From: JTS-AC122 sp050246015
GTDB lineage: Bacteria; Planctomycetota; Phycisphaerae; Phycisphaerales; UBA1924
Assembly (NCBI GenBank): GCA_050246015.1
Contig: JBFWWU010000016.1
Location: 1 to 64,000 of the forward strand
DNA: 64,000 nt
Reading direction: 5' to 3'
Part shown: positions 48,987 to 58,838 of the stretch, in pieces
Layout: the number at the start of each line of letters is the position of its first letter
How positions within the stretch are numbered: the stretch's first letter is position 1
Notes under the pieces: generated by a model
What the model saw: the letters and a program-made list of their open reading frames with translations, nothing else
Told to the model about the DNA's origin: nothing
The model's database searches: none
Program-made: the position numbers and the translations under genes

Positions 48987-50150
48987 ATGGGACTCCAAGA
49001 CCGCGACTATTACCGCCGAGCGCCGTCCGGAACATCGGGGATGCCGGTGCTGTCGCGGTTTCGCCACCTGTCGTTCAACATGTGGCTGATCATCATCAAT
49101 GTCGCGGTGTTCATCGTCAGCAATCAGATTCTGTCGGATTCCGGGGTGCTCAAGCCGCTGTTTTTCGGCTCGCGATCGGTGGACGTGGCGGTAGATTACG
49201 GGATGGTGTTTTCGCCGGAGCTGCCCGTCAGCGCGAGCGAACTTGCCAACGGGCGCGTGGACCGAAACTCGCGGTTCCCGATGCCGAACCTGCCGGGGGA
49301 GGCGTACGGGAATCCGATCTACAGCACGCGGTATGTTGACCAGGACGGTCGCCCGATCAAGATCGGATACAAGCGAGAGGGCTTTCTGCCGCCGCTCTAT
49401 GCGTGGGGGCACTTCTCGACGGCCAAAGCGTTCGGCGGGGAGATCTGGCGATTCATCACGTTCCAGTTTCTGCACGCCAACTTTGTGCACCTGTTCTTCA
49501 ATATGTTCGGTCTGTGGTTCGTGGGCGGGCTTGTTGAGCAGTACCTCGGATCGCGGCGGTACGCGGTGTTCTACCTGCTCAGCGGGGCGTGCGGCGGGCT
49601 CATGTACCTGCTGCTGAACCTGCTGGGGTCCGTCTTCGGGCTGCAACTGCCCGGCGTGTTGTTCAACGACGTGTATACGCCGCTGATCGGAGCATCGGCG
49701 GGTGTGTTCGCCGTGCTGATGGCGGCGGCGTTCATTCAGCCCAACGCGATTGTGCAGGTGTACTTCGTGTTCCCGATGCGTCTGCGGACGGCGGTGTACG
49801 GGCTCGCGGTGATTACGCTGGTCAATCTGCTGATGGGATCGCACAACGCGGGCGGTGAAGCCGCGCACGTCGGGGGCGCGCTGGCCGGGTTCTACCTGGT
49901 GCGGCGGCCGCACATCCTTCGATCCATCGCCGGCGTCTTCGGCTCGCGGGACGTGCCTTCGTCGCGTGGCGGGGCGTTTGCCGCCGCGGACTCGGCGTGG
50001 AGGACCAGCGCCCAGCGCGGCGCGCCGGGCGTTGACTGGTCGGTCGTGGACCGAGTCGTGAACAAGGCGCGGACGCAGGGGGTCGAGAGCCTGACGCCCG
50101 GCGAACGGCGGCTGCTGGCCAAAGTCCGCGATTCGCTCGATGGCGCGTGA
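48987..50150 (+). CDS. Rhomboid-family intramembrane serine protease
   Basis: About 387 residues from the ATG at 48987. The rhomboid core is clear: FLHANFVHLFFNMFGLWFVG (the conserved HxxxN helix), GASAGVFAVLMAAAF with the catalytic Ser near residue 236, and AAHVGGALAGF with the catalytic His near residue 294. A first helix, FNMWLIIINVAVFIV, and an insertion of about 100 residues between it and the core are long for the family. The C-terminal 60 residues are soluble. It is the first host gene right of the element. Its stop overlaps the next start. Confidence 0.9.
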   Translation: MGLQDRDYYRRAPSGTSGMPVLSRFRHLSFNMWLIIINVAVFIVSNQILSDSGVLKPLFFGSRSVDVAVDYGMVFSPELPVSASELANGRVDRNSRFPMPNLPGEAYGNPIYSTRYVDQDGRPIKIGYKREGFLPPLYAWGHFSTAKAFGGEIWRFITFQFLHANFVHLFFNMFGLWFVGGLVEQYLGSRRYAVFYLLSGACGGLMYLLLNLLGSVFGLQLPGVLFNDVYTPLIGASAGVFAVLMAAAFIQPNAIVQVYFVFPMRLRTAVYGLAVITLVNLLMGSHNAGGEAAHVGGALAGFYLVRRPHILRSIAGVFGSRDVPSSRGGAFAAADSAWRTSAQRGAPGVDWSVVDRVVNKARTQGVESLTPGERRLLAKVRDSLDGA

Positions 50151-50911
50151 TCGGTGTCACCGGGTGCGTGCCCGCGCATCCAAGCGACGTGAACACTGTT
50201 GAACTCTCCGCCGCGATCAAGCGCACGTGTGAACTCATCCGCGCGGCGCCGCGCACGGGCCCCGCGCCGCTGGTTGGGGTATCGGGGATCGACGGGTCGG
50301 GCAAAGGCTACGTCAGCGCCCACATGGTTGAAGCCCTGGAGCAGCGGGGGCATCGAGTCGCGCTGATCCATCTGGACGACTGGCTCGCGACGCCGGAGTC
50401 GATGCCGCCGGCCGATGAGACCTCGGCCCAGCGCGAACCCGGAACGGCGTTCTACGAGCACGGGGTCCGGTTCGCGGAGTTGTTTTCGCACCTGGTCGAT
50501 CCGCTTGTCGCGTCGCGCGGCATCGACCTGCGCGCTCGGTATGTTCGTCCGGACCGCTCCCGCGGGATCCGGCAGTTCACCTTTGCCCGGGTGGACGTGG
50601 TCATCCTGGAGGGGATCTTTATTTTTCGCCGAGAGTATCGATCGCGCTTCGACCTTCGGGTCTGGATTGAGTGCTCATTCGAGACGGCCCTGGAGCGGGC
50701 GGTCGAGCGCAATCAGGAGGGGCTGTCGCCCGATCGAATCCGCGATGACTACGCGACCATCTACTTTCCGGCGCAGCGTGTGCACGCGCGGCTGGATCAA
50801 CCGCGGGCGCATGCGCACGCGAGCATCGTGAACGATCCGCGGCTGGAGCCGCGGGTGATCGCGCGTCGAGCACCGGCGGGGGATGCTGCTCGGGGTCCCG
50901 CCACGGGCTAG
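50147..50911 (+). CDS. Uridine-kinase-like P-loop NTPase
   Basis: About 254 residues with a GTG start overlapping the previous stop (GTGA); a later GTG is possible. P-loop GVSGIDGSGKGYVS, then ALIHLDDWL (the substrate Asp region of the uridine kinase family) and DVVILEGIFIFRREYR. It probably phosphorylates a nucleoside or a similar small molecule. The tail is Ala/Arg-rich. Not enough is visible to tell uridine kinase from related kinases. Confidence 0.72.
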   Translation: MIGVTGCVPAHPSDVNTVELSAAIKRTCELIRAAPRTGPAPLVGVSGIDGSGKGYVSAHMVEALEQRGHRVALIHLDDWLATPESMPPADETSAQREPGTAFYEHGVRFAELFSHLVDPLVASRGIDLRARYVRPDRSRGIRQFTFARVDVVILEGIFIFRREYRSRFDLRVWIECSFETALERAVERNQEGLSPDRIRDDYATIYFPAQRVHARLDQPRAHAHASIVNDPRLEPRVIARRAPAGDAARGPATG

Positions 50912-50923
50912 CCTTGTCGCTGC

Positions 50924-52384
50924 ATGGGCGACCTGAGTTGGTACGCCATCACGATCGGCCTTGTCGAGTGGGGCATCCGCTTGTGCCTCATCGGGGTTGT
51001 CATCGCGCGGCGGCGGAACGTTTCGACGAAGTTGGCGTGGATCATCATCCTGACGGTCCTCCCGATCGTGGGAACGATCCTGTACGTGATGATCGGAGAG
51101 AACCGTCTTGGGTATCGGCGGCTGCGACGGTACGCGCTGCTGACACAGGGGATGGATCAGCAGGCCATCCGGCTCTGGAAACACCGGCATCAGAACTGGT
51201 CCGGGCAGGACGCGATGTACGAGCACATCTGGAAGTTGGCGACGACGGAGGCGGGGTTGCCGCCGCTGGCTGGCAACCGGGTGGAACTCCTCGCCAGGAA
51301 TGATCGCCTGCTTGAGCGATTGACGGCGGACATCGACGCGGCGCGGTCGCACTGCCATCTGCTGTTTTACATCTACACGACCTCGCCGGCGTGTTGGAAG
51401 GTGAGCGAAGCCCTGATGCGAGCGGCGCGGCGCGGCGTGACGTGCCGGCTGCTGGTCGATGCCGTCGGGAGCAAACAGTTCCTGCGCGGGGACGAGATCA
51501 CCAAGATGCGGCACGCGGGCGTGCAGGTGGTCGCGGCGCTTCCCGTGAACCCGATCCGGCTGCTGTTGTCGCGGCTGGACCTGCGCAATCATCGCAAGAT
51601 CGTCGTGATCGACGGGCGCGTCGGGTACACGGGCAGCGCGAACCTTACCGACTCGTCGTTCCGCGCCGGGTGGAACCGTCGGGTGGGCTCGTGGATCGAC
51701 GCGATGGCTCGGGTGGAGGGTCCGGCGGCGCAGGCGCTCTCGGTCGTCTTTTTGCAGGACTGGCAGGCGGAAATCGACAACGATTCGCGCGACGTCACGC
51801 CGTATCTGCCGGAGCTTCCGGCGGACGAGGTCGGCAGTTCGGTGTTGCAGGTGATGCCCTCCGGGCCCGGCGCCTCCCCCGACGCGATTCACCAGTTGAT
51901 GCTGACGGCGATCTACGGGGCCCGTGAAGAGCTCATCATCACCACGCCGTACTTTGTGCCGGATGAAGCGCTTTGTCGAGCGCTGTGCGCGGCGGCGCAG
52001 CGCGGCGTGGCGGTGACGCTGGTGATGCCCCGGGAGGTCGATTCCCCGCTGGTGGCCGCCGCGAGCCGTTCCTCCTGGATCGATCTGCTGGGAGCCGGGG
52101 TGAGGATTTGCCTGTTCCGGGGCGGGCTGCTGCACGCCAAGACGTTCACGATTGATCGCCGGATCGGGTTCATCGGCTCGGCGAACCTTGACCAGCGGAG
52201 TTTCTGGCTCAACTTCGAGATCACGCTGATCATTTATGACGACGAGGTTGCCAGCGAACTCCGGTTCCTCCAGGTGGATTACATCGACCACGCCGACCAC
52301 GTTCACCTGGATGAATGGCGGTCGCGTCCGCGCGTCAATCAGTTCCTGGACAGCGCGGCGCAGATGCTCGGCCCGCTCCTGTGA
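50924..52384 (+). CDS. cls: Cardiolipin synthase
   Basis: 486 residues. Two N-terminal transmembrane helices (IRLCLIGVVIARRR and LAWIIILTVLPIVGTILYVMI) precede two phospholipase-D domains. HKD motif 1: NHRKIVVIDGRVGYTGSANL. HKD motif 2: LHAKTFTIDRRIGFIGSANL. The protein joins phosphatidyl groups to form cardiolipin in the membrane. Length and layout are typical. It starts 12 bp after the kinase-like gene. Confidence 0.95.
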   Translation: MGDLSWYAITIGLVEWGIRLCLIGVVIARRRNVSTKLAWIIILTVLPIVGTILYVMIGENRLGYRRLRRYALLTQGMDQQAIRLWKHRHQNWSGQDAMYEHIWKLATTEAGLPPLAGNRVELLARNDRLLERLTADIDAARSHCHLLFYIYTTSPACWKVSEALMRAARRGVTCRLLVDAVGSKQFLRGDEITKMRHAGVQVVAALPVNPIRLLLSRLDLRNHRKIVVIDGRVGYTGSANLTDSSFRAGWNRRVGSWIDAMARVEGPAAQALSVVFLQDWQAEIDNDSRDVTPYLPELPADEVGSSVLQVMPSGPGASPDAIHQLMLTAIYGAREELIITTPYFVPDEALCRALCAAAQRGVAVTLVMPREVDSPLVAAASRSSWIDLLGAGVRICLFRGGLLHAKTFTIDRRIGFIGSANLDQRSFWLNFEITLIIYDDEVASELRFLQVDYIDHADHVHLDEWRSRPRVNQFLDSAAQMLGPLL

Positions 52385-52423
52385 CCCGGCAACGATGCCT
52401 CGGACTTTCAACAAGGATTCGCG

Positions 52424-55400
52424 ATGCGCCTGCCTCTTTATCTGCTTCTTCCGATGTTGTGCCTGGCGCCGGTGAGGGCGCTGGGAACGCCGCCCGAACT
52501 GCTTACCACGGCTGAAAAGACGGACTACACCGCCACGTCGCGGTACGCCGATGTGGTGGAACTCTGCGACCGCATCGCGGCGGCGTCCGGGGGGCGTGCG
52601 GTCCGGCAGTCCTTCGGGGTGACCGAGCAGGGGCGCGATATCCCGTTGCTCATCCTCGCCGACCCGCCCGTCACGTCGCCCGCGCAGGCCCGACGCACCG
52701 GCAAGCCCGTTGTGCTTCTCTTCGGCAACATCCACGCCGGCGAGGTCTGCGGGAAGGAAGCGCTGGTCATGCTCGCGCGCGAGTGGCTTGGGCTGGATGG
52801 CGAGGGTGCGCCGGTGGACACGCCGGGCTCCAAGCCCGCCCCATCGTCCCCGCCTGAGCCCGGGCCGCTCAAGGACCTGGTCCTGTGCATCGTGCCCATC
52901 TACAACGCGGACGGAAACGAGAACATAGGCCCGATCGACCAGAAGCGCGCCGGGCAGAACGGTCCGTTCGCGGGCGACGGCGTCGGCACGCGCGAGAACG
53001 CGCAGGGCCTGGACCTCAACCGCGACTACGTCAAACTCGAAGCCTCCGAGACCCGCGCGATGGTCCGCTTCCTCGTCGAGTGGGACCCCGCCGTCGTCGT
53101 TGACACCCACACCACCAACGGCTCGCACCATCGGCATGTCATGACGTACTCGGGCCCCACCAACCCGGCGGGTGATCCCGGCGTGCTGGCGTACGTCCGC
53201 GACCAGATGCTCCCGGAACTCTCCCGGCGCTGCCTGGACCGGTACACCATGCCGCTGTTCCAATACGGGAACTTCGAGAAGGACAACACGCAGTGGACGA
53301 CCTATCCGGATTATCCGCGGTACGGAACGCCGTACATCGGCCTGCGCGGGCGCATCGGGCTCTTGAGCGAGGCGTACTCGTACGCGCCGTTCAAGGACCG
53401 CGTGCTGGCGACGCGTGACTTCTGCCGGGAGATCGTGCGGTACACCGCTGAGAAAAAGGCGGAGATCCTCGAACTGGTGCGCCGGGCCGACGAGCGGACG
53501 ATCGAAGCCGGCAAAGCCCCGAAGCCCGACGATCTTGTGGCGCTCCGCAGCGATGCCAAGGCCTTCCCTTCCAGGTTCACCGCGCTGGGGTATGAGGAGG
53601 AGGAGCGCGACGGCAAGCGGACGGCGACCGACCGGCCCAAGGAGTACGAGGTCGATCTCATCCACGATTTCCAGCCGACGCTGACGACGCGTCGCCCGTT
53701 CGCGTACCTCATCGAGCGTGAGCGCGGCCGGGACCGGATCGTGCCGATGTTGCTGCGTCACGGCGTGAAGGTGGAGGAACTGCGTGAAGACCTGGAACTC
53801 GACGCGGAGGCGTTAATCGTGGAGTCGGTCAGCAAGGCGATGCGCCCGTTTCAGGGGCACGACCTGATGGACGTGAAGACGTCCACGGCGGCGAAGCGGA
53901 TGCGAGCCCGCGCCGGGATGTTTGTGGTGCGCACGGCGCAGCCGCTGGGAAACCTGGCCGCCTATCTCCTGGAACCGTCATCGGCGGACGGGCTGACGGC
54001 GTGGAACTTCTTTGATGACGCGCTGACCCTGGGCGCCGAGTTCCCCGTGATCCGCGTCGTCGAAGCGACGCCGATGCTGACCGCGCCGACGCGGCCGCTG
54101 GCCGACTACCGGACGTTCAACAAGCGGATCGACTACGCCGGGCTCGATTCGGGAGAAGCGCCGAACTTCGGCGGGAGCCCGCTGGGTCGGCTTCGCTGGC
54201 TTGAACCCGCCAAGGCGGGCGGCGCGCCGGCGGGTGAAGGCGCTCCCTCACCCGACGCCGACGAGTACTACGTGCAGGTCCGCGATGGCGGAGCATACCG
54301 CGTGAGCGCGCTGACGGGGCGATCCGAGCCGCTGTGGGATTTGGCGCCGATGACGCAGGCGCTGGGGCAGATCGCCTCCATCGGTCCCGACGCGGCCAAG
54401 TCGCTGGTCGGGCCGTTCATGAACATGAGCCCGCAGCGAGACGCCGCCGTCTTCACGCATGAAAACGACCTCTACTACGCGACCCTTTCCGGGACGGCGG
54501 CGCGACTGACGTCATCGCCCCAGGACGAGGAGTATCCCACGTTCAGCCCCGACGGGACATACATCGCGTTCATCCGTTCGAACGATCTCTGGGTCGTCGA
54601 TGTCCGCACGCAGCACGAGCGGGCGCTCACCACGGGCGGGACGGACCTGGTCCGCAACGGCAAGAACGACTGGGTGTACTTCGAGGAGTTGTACAACCGT
54701 TCGTGGCGGGCGTTCTGGTGGAGCCCGGATTCGAAGCGGCTGGCGTTCCTTCAGGTGGACAGCACGCCGGTGCCGCGATTCAGGCTCCCGGCCGATCATG
54801 CCGAGCCGCGCGTCGTCGAGGACGCGCCGTACCCGGAGCCGGGTGAGCCGAACCCGCTGGTGAAACTCGGGGTGGTGACCGCGGCGGGCGGCGACGTGCG
54901 GTGGGCCGACCTCTCTGATTATCACGCGGGTCAGTTCCTCATCACCGGCGTGACCTGGCCGAGCGCGCCAGCCGACAAGCAGGACTCGCGAGTCGTGTGG
55001 TGTTATGTCCAGAACCGTGTGCAGACCTGGCTTGACGTGGTGTCGATCATGGTCGGCAACGGGCGCTCGACCCGGCTGATGCGCGAGACGACCGACGCGT
55101 GGGTGGAGCCGCAGGGCGAGCCGATGGTGCTCAAGGACGGCTCGTTCATTCTCGCCAGCGAACGCACGGGCTTTCGGCACCTGTACCTGTTCGACAAAGC
55201 CGGCAAACTGAAGAACCCGATCACGCAGGGAGAGTGGGAGGCTCGCTCGATCGAACACGTGGATGAGGACGCGGGGTACGTGTATTACATGGGGACCGCC
55301 GACGGTTCGATCGGGCAGAATCTCTATCGCTCGCGTCTGGACGGCTCGAACATGACGCGCCTCACGCGGCCGTTCGTGTCGCTCGAATCCAGCGCGGCCG

Positions 55401-56449
55401 ATGCGTCGTCGCTCTCGGACGACGAACGCCGGCACGTCGAACTCGAGGTCCCCTCGCCCGATCGCGGAGGGTCGCACGCCGTGTCGTTCTCTCCGAGCGG
55501 TCGGTTCTACATCGATACATGGTCGGATCATCGCACCCCGACGCAGGTGGGGTTGTTCGCCGCCGATGGGTCGATCGTCCGCGCGCTGGACACCAACCCC
55601 GTGTACTCGATGGAGGAGTACGAGCGCGGGACGTTCGGGATGTTCACGGTCCCGACGCGCGACGGCTTCGACCTTGAGGCCACGGTGCTCCTGCCCCCCG
55701 ATTTCGACCCGGCGCAGAAGTACCCGGTGTGGCTCATGACCTACGCCGGCCCGCACGCGCCCACGGTATCGGACACGTGGGGAGGCGGCCGTGTGGGCGA
55801 TGAGGCGATGGCGAGCACGGGGCTCATCGTGTTCCGCGTCGATCCGCGAAGCGCGTCCGGGAAAGGGGCCAAATCCGCCTGGTCAGCCTACAAGCAACTC
55901 GGCGTGCAGGAACTCAAGGACCTGGAAGACGCCGTGGCGTGGCTGGCCAAGCGGCCGTACGTGGACGCGTCACGCGTGGGGATGTCCGGGGGCAGTTACG
56001 GCGGGTTCATGACCGCGTACGCCCTCACGCACAGCAAGGTCTTTGCAGCCGGAGTGGCGGTCGCGTCGCCCACGGACTGGCGCGATTATGACTCGGTCTA
56101 CACGGAGCGCTACATGCTCATGCCGCAGGACAACCTTGACGGGTATGAGAAGTCCTCGGTGGTCGCCGCCGCCAAGGACCTGCACGGGAGGCTGCTGCTG
56201 GTGCACGGCACGATGGACGACAACGTGCACATGCTGAACACGCTCAAACTGGTTCGCGCTCTGCAGGCCGCCAACAAGCCGTTCGAGTTCATGCTGTATC
56301 CGGGCTCGCGCCACGGCGTGGGCGCGCCGCACTATCGCCGGCTGTTCCGGGACTTTATCCAGCGTGCGTTCGGGCTCTCCGAGGCGGGCGAGCCCGAGCC
56401 GGTCGCGAGGGAGCGTCCCCGGCGCGGGCGGCGCCCGCGCGGGCAGTAG
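52424..56449 (+). CDS. Secreted M14 carboxypeptidase / S9 prolyl oligopeptidase fusion
   Basis: 1341 residues, ATG after CAAGGA. Signal peptide: MRLPLYLLLPMLCLAPV. The N-terminal M14 zinc carboxypeptidase domain has GNIHAGEVCGKEALVM (HxxE near residues 104-107), VVDTHTTNGSHHRH (third zinc His) and LLSEAYSYAPF (candidate catalytic Glu). From about residue 620 a DPP-IV-type beta-propeller begins (SPQDEEYPTFSPDGTYIAFI). The C-terminal S9 hydrolase has the nucleophile in GMSGGSYGGFMTAYAL, the Asp in HGTMDDNVHMLN and the His in YPGSRHGVG. Both peptidases look complete. The protein probably degrades peptides in the periplasm or outside the cell. Fusion of these two families is unusual. Confidence 0.9.
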   Translation: MRLPLYLLLPMLCLAPVRALGTPPELLTTAEKTDYTATSRYADVVELCDRIAAASGGRAVRQSFGVTEQGRDIPLLILADPPVTSPAQARRTGKPVVLLFGNIHAGEVCGKEALVMLAREWLGLDGEGAPVDTPGSKPAPSSPPEPGPLKDLVLCIVPIYNADGNENIGPIDQKRAGQNGPFAGDGVGTRENAQGLDLNRDYVKLEASETRAMVRFLVEWDPAVVVDTHTTNGSHHRHVMTYSGPTNPAGDPGVLAYVRDQMLPELSRRCLDRYTMPLFQYGNFEKDNTQWTTYPDYPRYGTPYIGLRGRIGLLSEAYSYAPFKDRVLATRDFCREIVRYTAEKKAEILELVRRADERTIEAGKAPKPDDLVALRSDAKAFPSRFTALGYEEEERDGKRTATDRPKEYEVDLIHDFQPTLTTRRPFAYLIERERGRDRIVPMLLRHGVKVEELREDLELDAEALIVESVSKAMRPFQGHDLMDVKTSTAAKRMRARAGMFVVRTAQPLGNLAAYLLEPSSADGLTAWNFFDDALTLGAEFPVIRVVEATPMLTAPTRPLADYRTFNKRIDYAGLDSGEAPNFGGSPLGRLRWLEPAKAGGAPAGEGAPSPDADEYYVQVRDGGAYRVSALTGRSEPLWDLAPMTQALGQIASIGPDAAKSLVGPFMNMSPQRDAAVFTHENDLYYATLSGTAARLTSSPQDEEYPTFSPDGTYIAFIRSNDLWVVDVRTQHERALTTGGTDLVRNGKNDWVYFEELYNRSWRAFWWSPDSKRLAFLQVDSTPVPRFRLPADHAEPRVVEDAPYPEPGEPNPLVKLGVVTAAGGDVRWADLSDYHAGQFLITGVTWPSAPADKQDSRVVWCYVQNRVQTWLDVVSIMVGNGRSTRLMRETTDAWVEPQGEPMVLKDGSFILASERTGFRHLYLFDKAGKLKNPITQGEWEARSIEHVDEDAGYVYYMGTADGSIGQNLYRSRLDGSNMTRLTRPFVSLESSAADASSLSDDERRHVELEVPSPDRGGSHAVSFSPSGRFYIDTWSDHRTPTQVGLFAADGSIVRALDTNPVYSMEEYERGTFGMFTVPTRDGFDLEATVLLPPDFDPAQKYPVWLMTYAGPHAPTVSDTWGGGRVGDEAMASTGLIVFRVDPRSASGKGAKSAWSAYKQLGVQELKDLEDAVAWLAKRPYVDASRVGMSGGSYGGFMTAYALTHSKVFAAGVAVASPTDWRDYDSVYTERYMLMPQDNLDGYEKSSVVAAAKDLHGRLLLVHGTMDDNVHMLNTLKLVRALQAANKPFEFMLYPGSRHGVGAPHYRRLFRDFIQRAFGLSEAGEPEPVARERPRRGRRPRGQ

Positions 56450-56460
56450 CGGGGCCTGGA

Positions 56461-57285
56461 TCAGCACGCCGCGAAGAACGCCACGAGGAAATCGAAGAAA
56501 TCCTGGGAGTTGACGGCGCCGTCGTTGTTGAAGTCCGCGCCGGGATCGACCGCGAAGAAGGCGACGAGGAAGTCGAAGAAATCCTGGCTATTGAGGCAGC
56601 CGTCGTCATTGAAATCCGCCGGACAAGCGATGGGCGTGAAGGCGATCGTCAGGGTGACGCCGCAGAAGTCTCCCGCAGCGGACGTGCGCACGAGTTCCAG
56701 GCGGATGTCGTCGCCGCGGCAGACGTGGATGTTCTGAAGGGGGCCCGCGCCACCGGTACCCGTGGAAAGGTCGAACGGGCTGGCGCGATTGTACTGGTCG
56801 CCGGAGAAGACCTGCCCGGAGGAGAGCGAGGTGCCGCCGCGGTAGAGGGTCCACTGGTTGCTTCGCCCGATGTCGCGTCCCAGCCAGACGGCTCCGGAGA
56901 CGGTGGCCAAGCCGATGCCGGGCGAAGTCCAGAACACGTTGGCCTCGCCGGACCCGACGCCGTTGCCCGGGTCCGTCGTGTGCACGACGATGTCGCCCGG
57001 GTCGAAGTCGTTATCGAACGCCTCGGCGCCGTTGGATTGGAACCAGAACGGCAAGCGAGTGTTGGCGTCCTCGGAGCGGGCCCACCCGGGCTGGAAGGTG
57101 GTCCAGCCGCCGAGGTTGCGCTGCCAGGCATCGACGTGCGGAAGCGGCTTGGAGCCATGGCGGTAGGACCACGCGCCATTGGGGTTGGACGTCTCGCTCC
57201 AGTCGGTGCGAAGGTCGTATACCTGCGCGGACGCATTCACCGCAAATAAGGCCGCCGCGCCGATGCACGCCACTCGTAGATACAT
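56461..57285 (-). CDS. Secreted protein with dockerin-like EF-hand pair
   Basis: 274 residues, ATG with GGAGG upstream. Signal peptide (MYLRVACIGAAALFAVNASA). The middle is a beta-rich domain (SGAVWLGRDIGRSNQWTLYR). The C-terminus has two near-identical calcium-binding repeats, ADFNDDGCLNSQDFFDFL and ADFNNDGAVNSQDFFDFL, separated by FFAVDPG. Such Asp/Asn-rich pairs end many extracellular proteins of planctomycetes, often with Ala-Cys at the end as here. Ligand or partner unknown. Confidence 0.8.
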   Translation of the reverse strand: MYLRVACIGAAALFAVNASAQVYDLRTDWSETSNPNGAWSYRHGSKPLPHVDAWQRNLGGWTTFQPGWARSEDANTRLPFWFQSNGAEAFDNDFDPGDIVVHTTDPGNGVGSGEANVFWTSPGIGLATVSGAVWLGRDIGRSNQWTLYRGGTSLSSGQVFSGDQYNRASPFDLSTGTGGAGPLQNIHVCRGDDIRLELVRTSAAGDFCGVTLTIAFTPIACPADFNDDGCLNSQDFFDFLVAFFAVDPGADFNNDGAVNSQDFFDFLVAFFAAC

Positions 57286-57423
57286 AGTCGCCTCCTGGTG
57301 CCAAGCACCAGAGACTAGATTACCGCGCCGCCGGTCGGAATCAAAGCGAAGCCGGCGTGGAACCTTGAAGCACTCGGGGTCGGCGCGTTATCAGACTTTC
57401 CGGCACAGGCGTGGAAGGCGGGG

Positions 57424-58527
57424 CTATCGCGAGATCTTCAGGACGATCTTGATCCCCTCGCCGGACTGCATGAGTTCAAACCCCTTGGCGAACTGTTCCA
57501 TGGGAAGTTCGTGGGTGATAATGTCGTCGAGTTCGAGGCGTCCCGAGAGCAGCAGCGCCTCCATCTGGTACCAGGTCTGGAACATCTTGCGGCCGTTGAT
57601 TCCCAGCACGGTCGCGGCCTTGAAGACGACGTGATTGGTCAGGTCGAACGGGAAGGGCCTGGATGGGATCCCAAGCAGGGCGGCGGTGCCCCCGGGGCGC
57701 AGGGCGGTGAAGCCGTCGCTGATCGCCGGAGCGGCCCCGGACATTTCCAGCAGCACATCCACGCCGTCGCCACGCGTCTGGGTTCGAAGGTCGTCGATCC
57801 AGTTCTTGTCGTTGATCGCGTGGTAGGCCTCGACCGCGCCGAGTTTCTTGGCCAGCGCCAGGCGGCGCGGATCGACGTCGGTGACGAAGATGCGCGATGC
57901 GCCGGCCGCCTTGGCGACGGTGACGCTCATGAGCCCGATGATGCCCACGCCCGTGACCAGGACGGTCTTGGCGCTCACATCGGCGGCCATGACGGTGTGC
58001 ACGGCGTTGCCCAGCGGGTCCAACACCGCGGCGACCTTATCCGGGATGCTGGGGTGCACGGGCCAGACGTTTTCTTCAGGGATGCTCACGTAGTCCGCGA
58101 AGCACCCGTCGCGATCCACGCCGAGGATCACCATGTCCTTGGCGATGTGCGCGTTGCCGGTGCGAGCGTTGTACCCGACGCCGGGCGAGATGTGCCCCTC
58201 CGCCGAGACCCGCAGCCCCGGCGCGAAGCGAGTGACGGCGGAGCCGACCTTTTCGATCACGCCGACGAACTCGTGCCCGGTCGTGATTCCCACCGGAATG
58301 CGTGAGGCGGCCCAGGCGTCCCATTCCCAGATATGCCGGTCGGTGCCGCAGATCCCCGCGTGGGTGACCCGGATGAGTACGTCGCGGGGGCCGGGTTCCG
58401 GGATGGGCTTGGCGGGGTTGAGTTGCAGCCCCTCGCCGGCGTGGTGCTTGTAGAGCGCGCGCATCGTGCGTGCGGCGGCCTTGGGTGATTCGATAGCCAC
58501 GGGGCTGGTCCTTGCGATCGACGTCAT
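57424..58527 (-). CDS. tdh: L-threonine 3-dehydrogenase-like medium-chain dehydrogenase
   Basis: 367 residues. Catalytic-zinc region: HAGICGTDRHIWEWDAW and TTGHEFVGVIEKVG. The NAD-binding glycine motif is in VLVTGVGIIGLMSVTVAKAA. The WEWDAW segment, GHISPG and the C-terminal HELPMEQFAKGFELM match Tdh. The four cysteines of the usual structural zinc loop are missing: the segment reads GVGYNARTGNAHIAKDM. It would oxidise L-threonine to 2-amino-3-ketobutyrate. Kbl, the usual next enzyme, is not adjacent. Another MDR alcohol or polyol dehydrogenase is the alternative. Confidence 0.85.
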   Translation of the reverse strand: MTSIARTSPVAIESPKAAARTMRALYKHHAGEGLQLNPAKPIPEPGPRDVLIRVTHAGICGTDRHIWEWDAWAASRIPVGITTGHEFVGVIEKVGSAVTRFAPGLRVSAEGHISPGVGYNARTGNAHIAKDMVILGVDRDGCFADYVSIPEENVWPVHPSIPDKVAAVLDPLGNAVHTVMAADVSAKTVLVTGVGIIGLMSVTVAKAAGASRIFVTDVDPRRLALAKKLGAVEAYHAINDKNWIDDLRTQTRGDGVDVLLEMSGAAPAISDGFTALRPGGTAALLGIPSRPFPFDLTNHVVFKAATVLGINGRKMFQTWYQMEALLLSGRLELDDIITHELPMEQFAKGFELMQSGEGIKIVLKISR

Positions 58528-58838
58528 GTGCGGCTTTCAAGGGAAAATGGTGCGCCGTGAAAGGATAGCCAGCACGAATCGAAACGGTCTCTTAGGCCCG
58601 GCCCGGGTAGTTTGACAGGTGGAATCGAGACACGAGTCTGTCCGGTTTCGACGCAGGAAGATACAGGCCGATTCCGGTTCCCGGGTTGTGCGGCAACCAG
58701 TTGATGAGGGAACTTGATCCCGGCACGTACAGGTGCTTTACTTCCGCCCCTATCCAAAGCGACTCGGGCCTCCCGGTCGTTTGGGTTGCATTTGGATGAC
58801 AAGCAAACGTCCCGCGGATTCTTCAATCGAGGTATTTC
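58528..58838. other. Intergenic region between tdh and the bS21 gene
   Basis: 311 bp between divergent genes. A TTGACA at 58612-58617 faces the bS21 gene, but no good -10 box follows at the right distance. No open frame with a ribosome site, terminator or repeat was found. Confidence 0.4.

Noticed and set aside
50675..53761. 1028-codon minus-strand frame opposite cardiolipin synthase and the M14-S9 gene
   Set aside because: Arg/His/Pro/Gly-rich antisense shadow. The plus strand contains HKD motifs, a signal peptide and zinc ligands.
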